From Hyalella azteca (Eukaryota > Arthropoda > Malacostraca > Amphipoda > Hyalellidae), in NCBI RefSeq assembly GCF_000764305.2, contig NW_025944373.1, positions 41,685 through 105,684 of the forward strand: a stretch of DNA of 64,000 nucleotides. Reading direction: 5' to 3'. This document shows positions 60,973 through 64,000 of the stretch, piece by piece. How positions within the stretch are numbered: position 1 is the stretch's first letter; each line of letters begins with the position of its first letter. Made by a program: the position numbers and the translations under genes. Below the pieces are notes generated by a model. That model did not search any database. It worked only from the letters and a program-made list of their open reading frames with translations, and was not told where the DNA came from.

Positions 60973-63900
60973 TAAAAAGACTGCTAAACGAAGTATTTAA
61001 ATTTATGTTCTGCCTAGTTAATGAAGTAGATTCATTTTACCCAATCAACCAAGTAATTAGTTAAGATATTTATTTAGTTATTTGGAAACAATTATGACAT
61101 AAAACATTTCGGCTGGATAGTCTTGTGCAACAGGATTTTTTTCCTTAGTATTAAGTTCTCTTTAAGTCTATTTTTCTTCATGCACCTAGTGGCAACACTC
61201 GAGGAACCGTTCATTAGCCGCTACATCTCGCACGTCAATTATTCCTGATCTCGACACACGCGACGACCAGCTAGGTTATTGGTGTTGTATCCGTTTCAGT
61301 ATTACATATTTACTCCTTTGGAATATTACTTAAGCTCTATGATAACTTTGTTATTTGTATATTCAAATTTACGGTCATTTACTTTGTCATTTATTTGCAT
61401 GCAGATGTCACTTAATGTGTTGGGAAAATTTGCATGCTTAGAGCGTACTAGGAAAGGAAATTCAACCGCGGAAAAGTTTCTCATACAGTATTCAGCAATA
61501 TGAGGCCAAGCACATACGTTAGTTGATTTGTGATCAATTCAAGAAGTTCTTTCATATAACGACACTACTATTGTGATCATATGTATTGTATTGTTTTATT
61601 TCCAATCATATATAACATGTTTTTTATTCCTTTGTACCGTCATTTATTTCAGATCCACTGCCTATTTTCAGGTGTGATTAAAGCCTAAAATCTAAACGCT
61701 CCTTAATTCCTCCGCCTCCTAAGTCAAATAAAGTCTCTGCCAGCATTAAGGATGATTTTGTTAGCAAGAAATGCGTAGTAACCGCAGCATGGTTGATCAA
61801 GTCTGTGCCACCACCACCAAAATGAGCCGGTGGAAGCTCTTAATGTCAATGAGTCACAATAAAATGTTCGAGTCGCGGACGATTTCTATATGGACTTTCA
61901 ATAACAACTGTCAAGTCGACAAATATTTTTAGCACAAGCATTAAATTGTTCGTCATGGATTAAGGCTGAATAGGGAATCTAAAATTTAAATTTCGTTTGA
62001 TGAAGTCGATGTTGAAAGTTTGAAACTCATACGGCACAAATAACTTGTTTACAATCACAAATACCTCATATTCGATGCAAGGTTCAAACTCAGAATTTCA
62101 CGTTTAAAGTACATAGGTCGTGAGAATGTTTTAAATGAATCTGTTTCAATGATGCCTAGGTACCAATATCATTTGAATACATTGAGAACATATAATAAAT
62201 GTTTTTTTTTCGAATAACTTCTTGAGTGTCTCAAAACCATGAATTTAACCGTCTTTCTAAATCAATGCCACTACTTTACCGCATCAAAAGGTAAAACATC
62301 TGTAACTGAAGTTAGAGGGCTTCGTTGGAATAATCACAGTATAATTGGTATTCTGTGGCAATACATAATGATTAATGTTCTCACTATTTCTGCACTATCA
62401 GCCAAATGGTTTCATGCAAATTTAAATCGCTTGCATTGCAAAATTAATAATTATGATAACTATTACTTCTGTAATTGAAAATAAACTGCTCATGAACGAA
62501 ACATTTAGAGTGCAAAATTTGTTAATTAATACAGATTCTTTTTTTCGAGACATAGACACGCGCAACTATAGTTTGAAACGTGCATGTAGCTTGTTTAAAA
62601 TTTGCGTAATCGGCAAACAAAGCAGCAACAAACAAAAAACATAACCACAAATTTACACAAGGAAAATATTGAGCAGGATAACCTACATTCTTTGTTAAAA
62701 CTGTCATCCAAAATTGAGTTCTAACCGTTGATTATAGATTGCAAAACATGTCATTTCCTCAACCAGCTCGAGTAATTCTGTTTGTGAAAGGTTGGCTAAG
62801 ACTTTGAGATTCTATTTTAATTTTGTGTTTTGCTTTTAATTCGTAGAAATTTTTTGAACTACAAATAGATAATAGTATGTTTTCCGCATAGATGGAGAGC
62901 ATATTTAGTTCCTCAGTTGTTATCGGACGTCCTGGGTTTAATTAAGGACGCGTTTAAACTGAAACAAGTCAATGTTATCTTTTTCACTCGCTACTCCAGC
63001 TCAGGACGTTCCCATTGGTCAAAGTGAATTAGTAAATGATCACATTTAAAAACAATTAAAAATATAAGAGTGGCAGACATCAAAATAAAACGAGTAAAAT
63101 CATGTGTTCAAACAGGAGACAAAGATAGTTCAAACAATAAAATGCCTTGATCATGAATCAAGATAAAAAGAACATAAATTAATCAAAATATGCACATAAG
63201 AAAAAAAGGCATGAACATTACATCGTATTAAGAATTTTATTTGCTTCAATTATTGTTTTTTTTCACATTGTGAAAAATAACATATTGTCCTAAATATTAT
63301 TATTTGTATTAATGAATACACGCGTGACGGATTAATTTTAATAAATTTAATTAAAACAAATTAAATTTCAGACGTTAATTTATTTTATATGCATGATATA
63401 CACAGTAATATAAAAGATATTATCACAATAAATGATATATGTATATTATTAGAATTCCAAAATTATAATTATTTAGCCGTTAAACTACATTACTTTTAAC
63501 GCAATTTTTAGGCTTCCGGCCATACAATTTAGCAATTTGATTCGAATCATAAACTGCTTTTGCACACACATAGGACAGAATTCCATTAAACTCTTCACTT
63601 TTTACACTCGTGTCAGTTCCTACCCCATCCAAATGTAAATTTCATTCCTTCATGGACGCGAGCCATAAATTTTAATTTTAAAAGCATAAATCCCTTAAAA
63701 GTTTAGTTTGTATATAAAATTATTTATAAACAGCATACAAATTAAGACAAACTACATTCATTTAGATACACAAAGTGTTATACTTCAAATTTCGATTCCA
63801 TTACATTATCATCAGTATTATTTTCTTTTCATTATCGTTCTCGTGAAAGTGCGAATAACGATCAACAATCCAAGTGATTGAGGACGTTCAAGTTGTGTAC

Positions 63901-64000
63901 CGAACAATCCACTCTTATAAGATGAAAGATAAATTGTCATCATTGATTCTTGAACAAACGAATAAACATTTGTAAATTAAAGAAAATATTGAGAAACTTG
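60973..64000. repeat. Segmental duplication, copy 2 (runs off the window)
   Basis: Partner of 52199-56256. It keeps the same short frames on both strands (for example MNLTVFLNQCHYFTASK at 62239, also at 54522), but these are short and have no recognised domain, so conservation here reflects recent copying. It contains the empty site for element R4 at 61167-61183. Confidence 0.93.
63818..63943 (-). other. Short minus-strand frame preserved in both duplication copies, copy 2
   Basis: 41 codons equivalent to 56074-56199. Frame intact with small substitutions. Function unknown. Confidence 0.25.

Noticed and set aside
54522..62478. Frame MNLTVFLNQCHYFTASK present twice
   Set aside because: It is duplicated because it lies in the segmental duplication. 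It has no domain, and the C-terminal parts differ by frameshift between copies.
1..64000. CRISPR arrays, operons or bacterial features
   Set aside because: The spliced receptor genes and intron-rich AT-rich DNA show a eukaryote. The tandem arrays have no spacer structure.

Overview
The window is AT-rich, intron-bearing animal DNA dominated by an insect-type chemoreceptor cluster. Six loci of the gustatory receptor (Gr) seven-transmembrane family can be read from the sequence. Three appear structurally complete on paper: GrA (minus, 21145-26479), GrB (plus, 32649-37593) and GrD (plus, 57430-60562). Two are damaged by assembly gaps: Gr0 (minus, 149-1219) and GrC (minus, 42648-46456). One is a truncated copy, GrE (plus, 50977-51192), and there is also an orphan terminal exon (53953-54018). 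The Gr family is arthropod-wide, so an insect is the safest reading. A hemipteran is only a guess.

Gr0, GrA, GrB and GrC form one subfamily. Each has a long first exon followed by short 3' exons joined by phase-0 introns. Gr0, GrA and GrB share 69- and 87-nt exons. GrA and GrB have identical exon lengths downstream of exon 1 (69, 87, 105 nt) and end in the Gr signature TYIVILLQF. GrC has TYFIILLQF. GrD and GrE are a second, shorter subfamily in which the signature is TFALVSFQ.

Layout: 1-1.3 kb, the 3' half of Gr0, cut by an N and by a back-to-back Tn5 mosaic-end junction, which is a library artefact. 1.3-13 kb, no confident genes, but a foldback element (6074-6466), a 46-47 bp minisatellite (about 8061-8440) and an 82-bp tandem array (11920-12405). 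13.4-20.7 kb, a graveyard of mobile and duplicated fragments: a non-LTR retrotransposon 3' end, two degenerate kinesin-motor fragments and inverted repeats. 21-26.5 kb, GrA. 26.5-32.6 kb, intergenic. 32.6-37.6 kb, GrB, with a 160-bp-arm foldback in its second intron. 37.6-42.6 kb, intergenic with a 19-bp array. 42.6-46.5 kb, GrC. 46.5-50.9 kb, intergenic. 51-64 kb, a segmental duplication: 52199-56256 is repeated at 60973-64000 and runs off the window, with GrE and GrD lying upstream of the two copies.

A dispersed repeat carrying a (GTCC)n core and the palindrome ACTCACTGCAGTGAGT occurs at least five times. The segmental duplication supplies an occupied and an empty site for one copy, which sets its ends. 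The chemoreceptors probably act as ligand-gated cation channel subunits in taste or contact-chemosensory neurons. That is family knowledge, and no ligand can be inferred. All coordinates and translations were worked out by eye.
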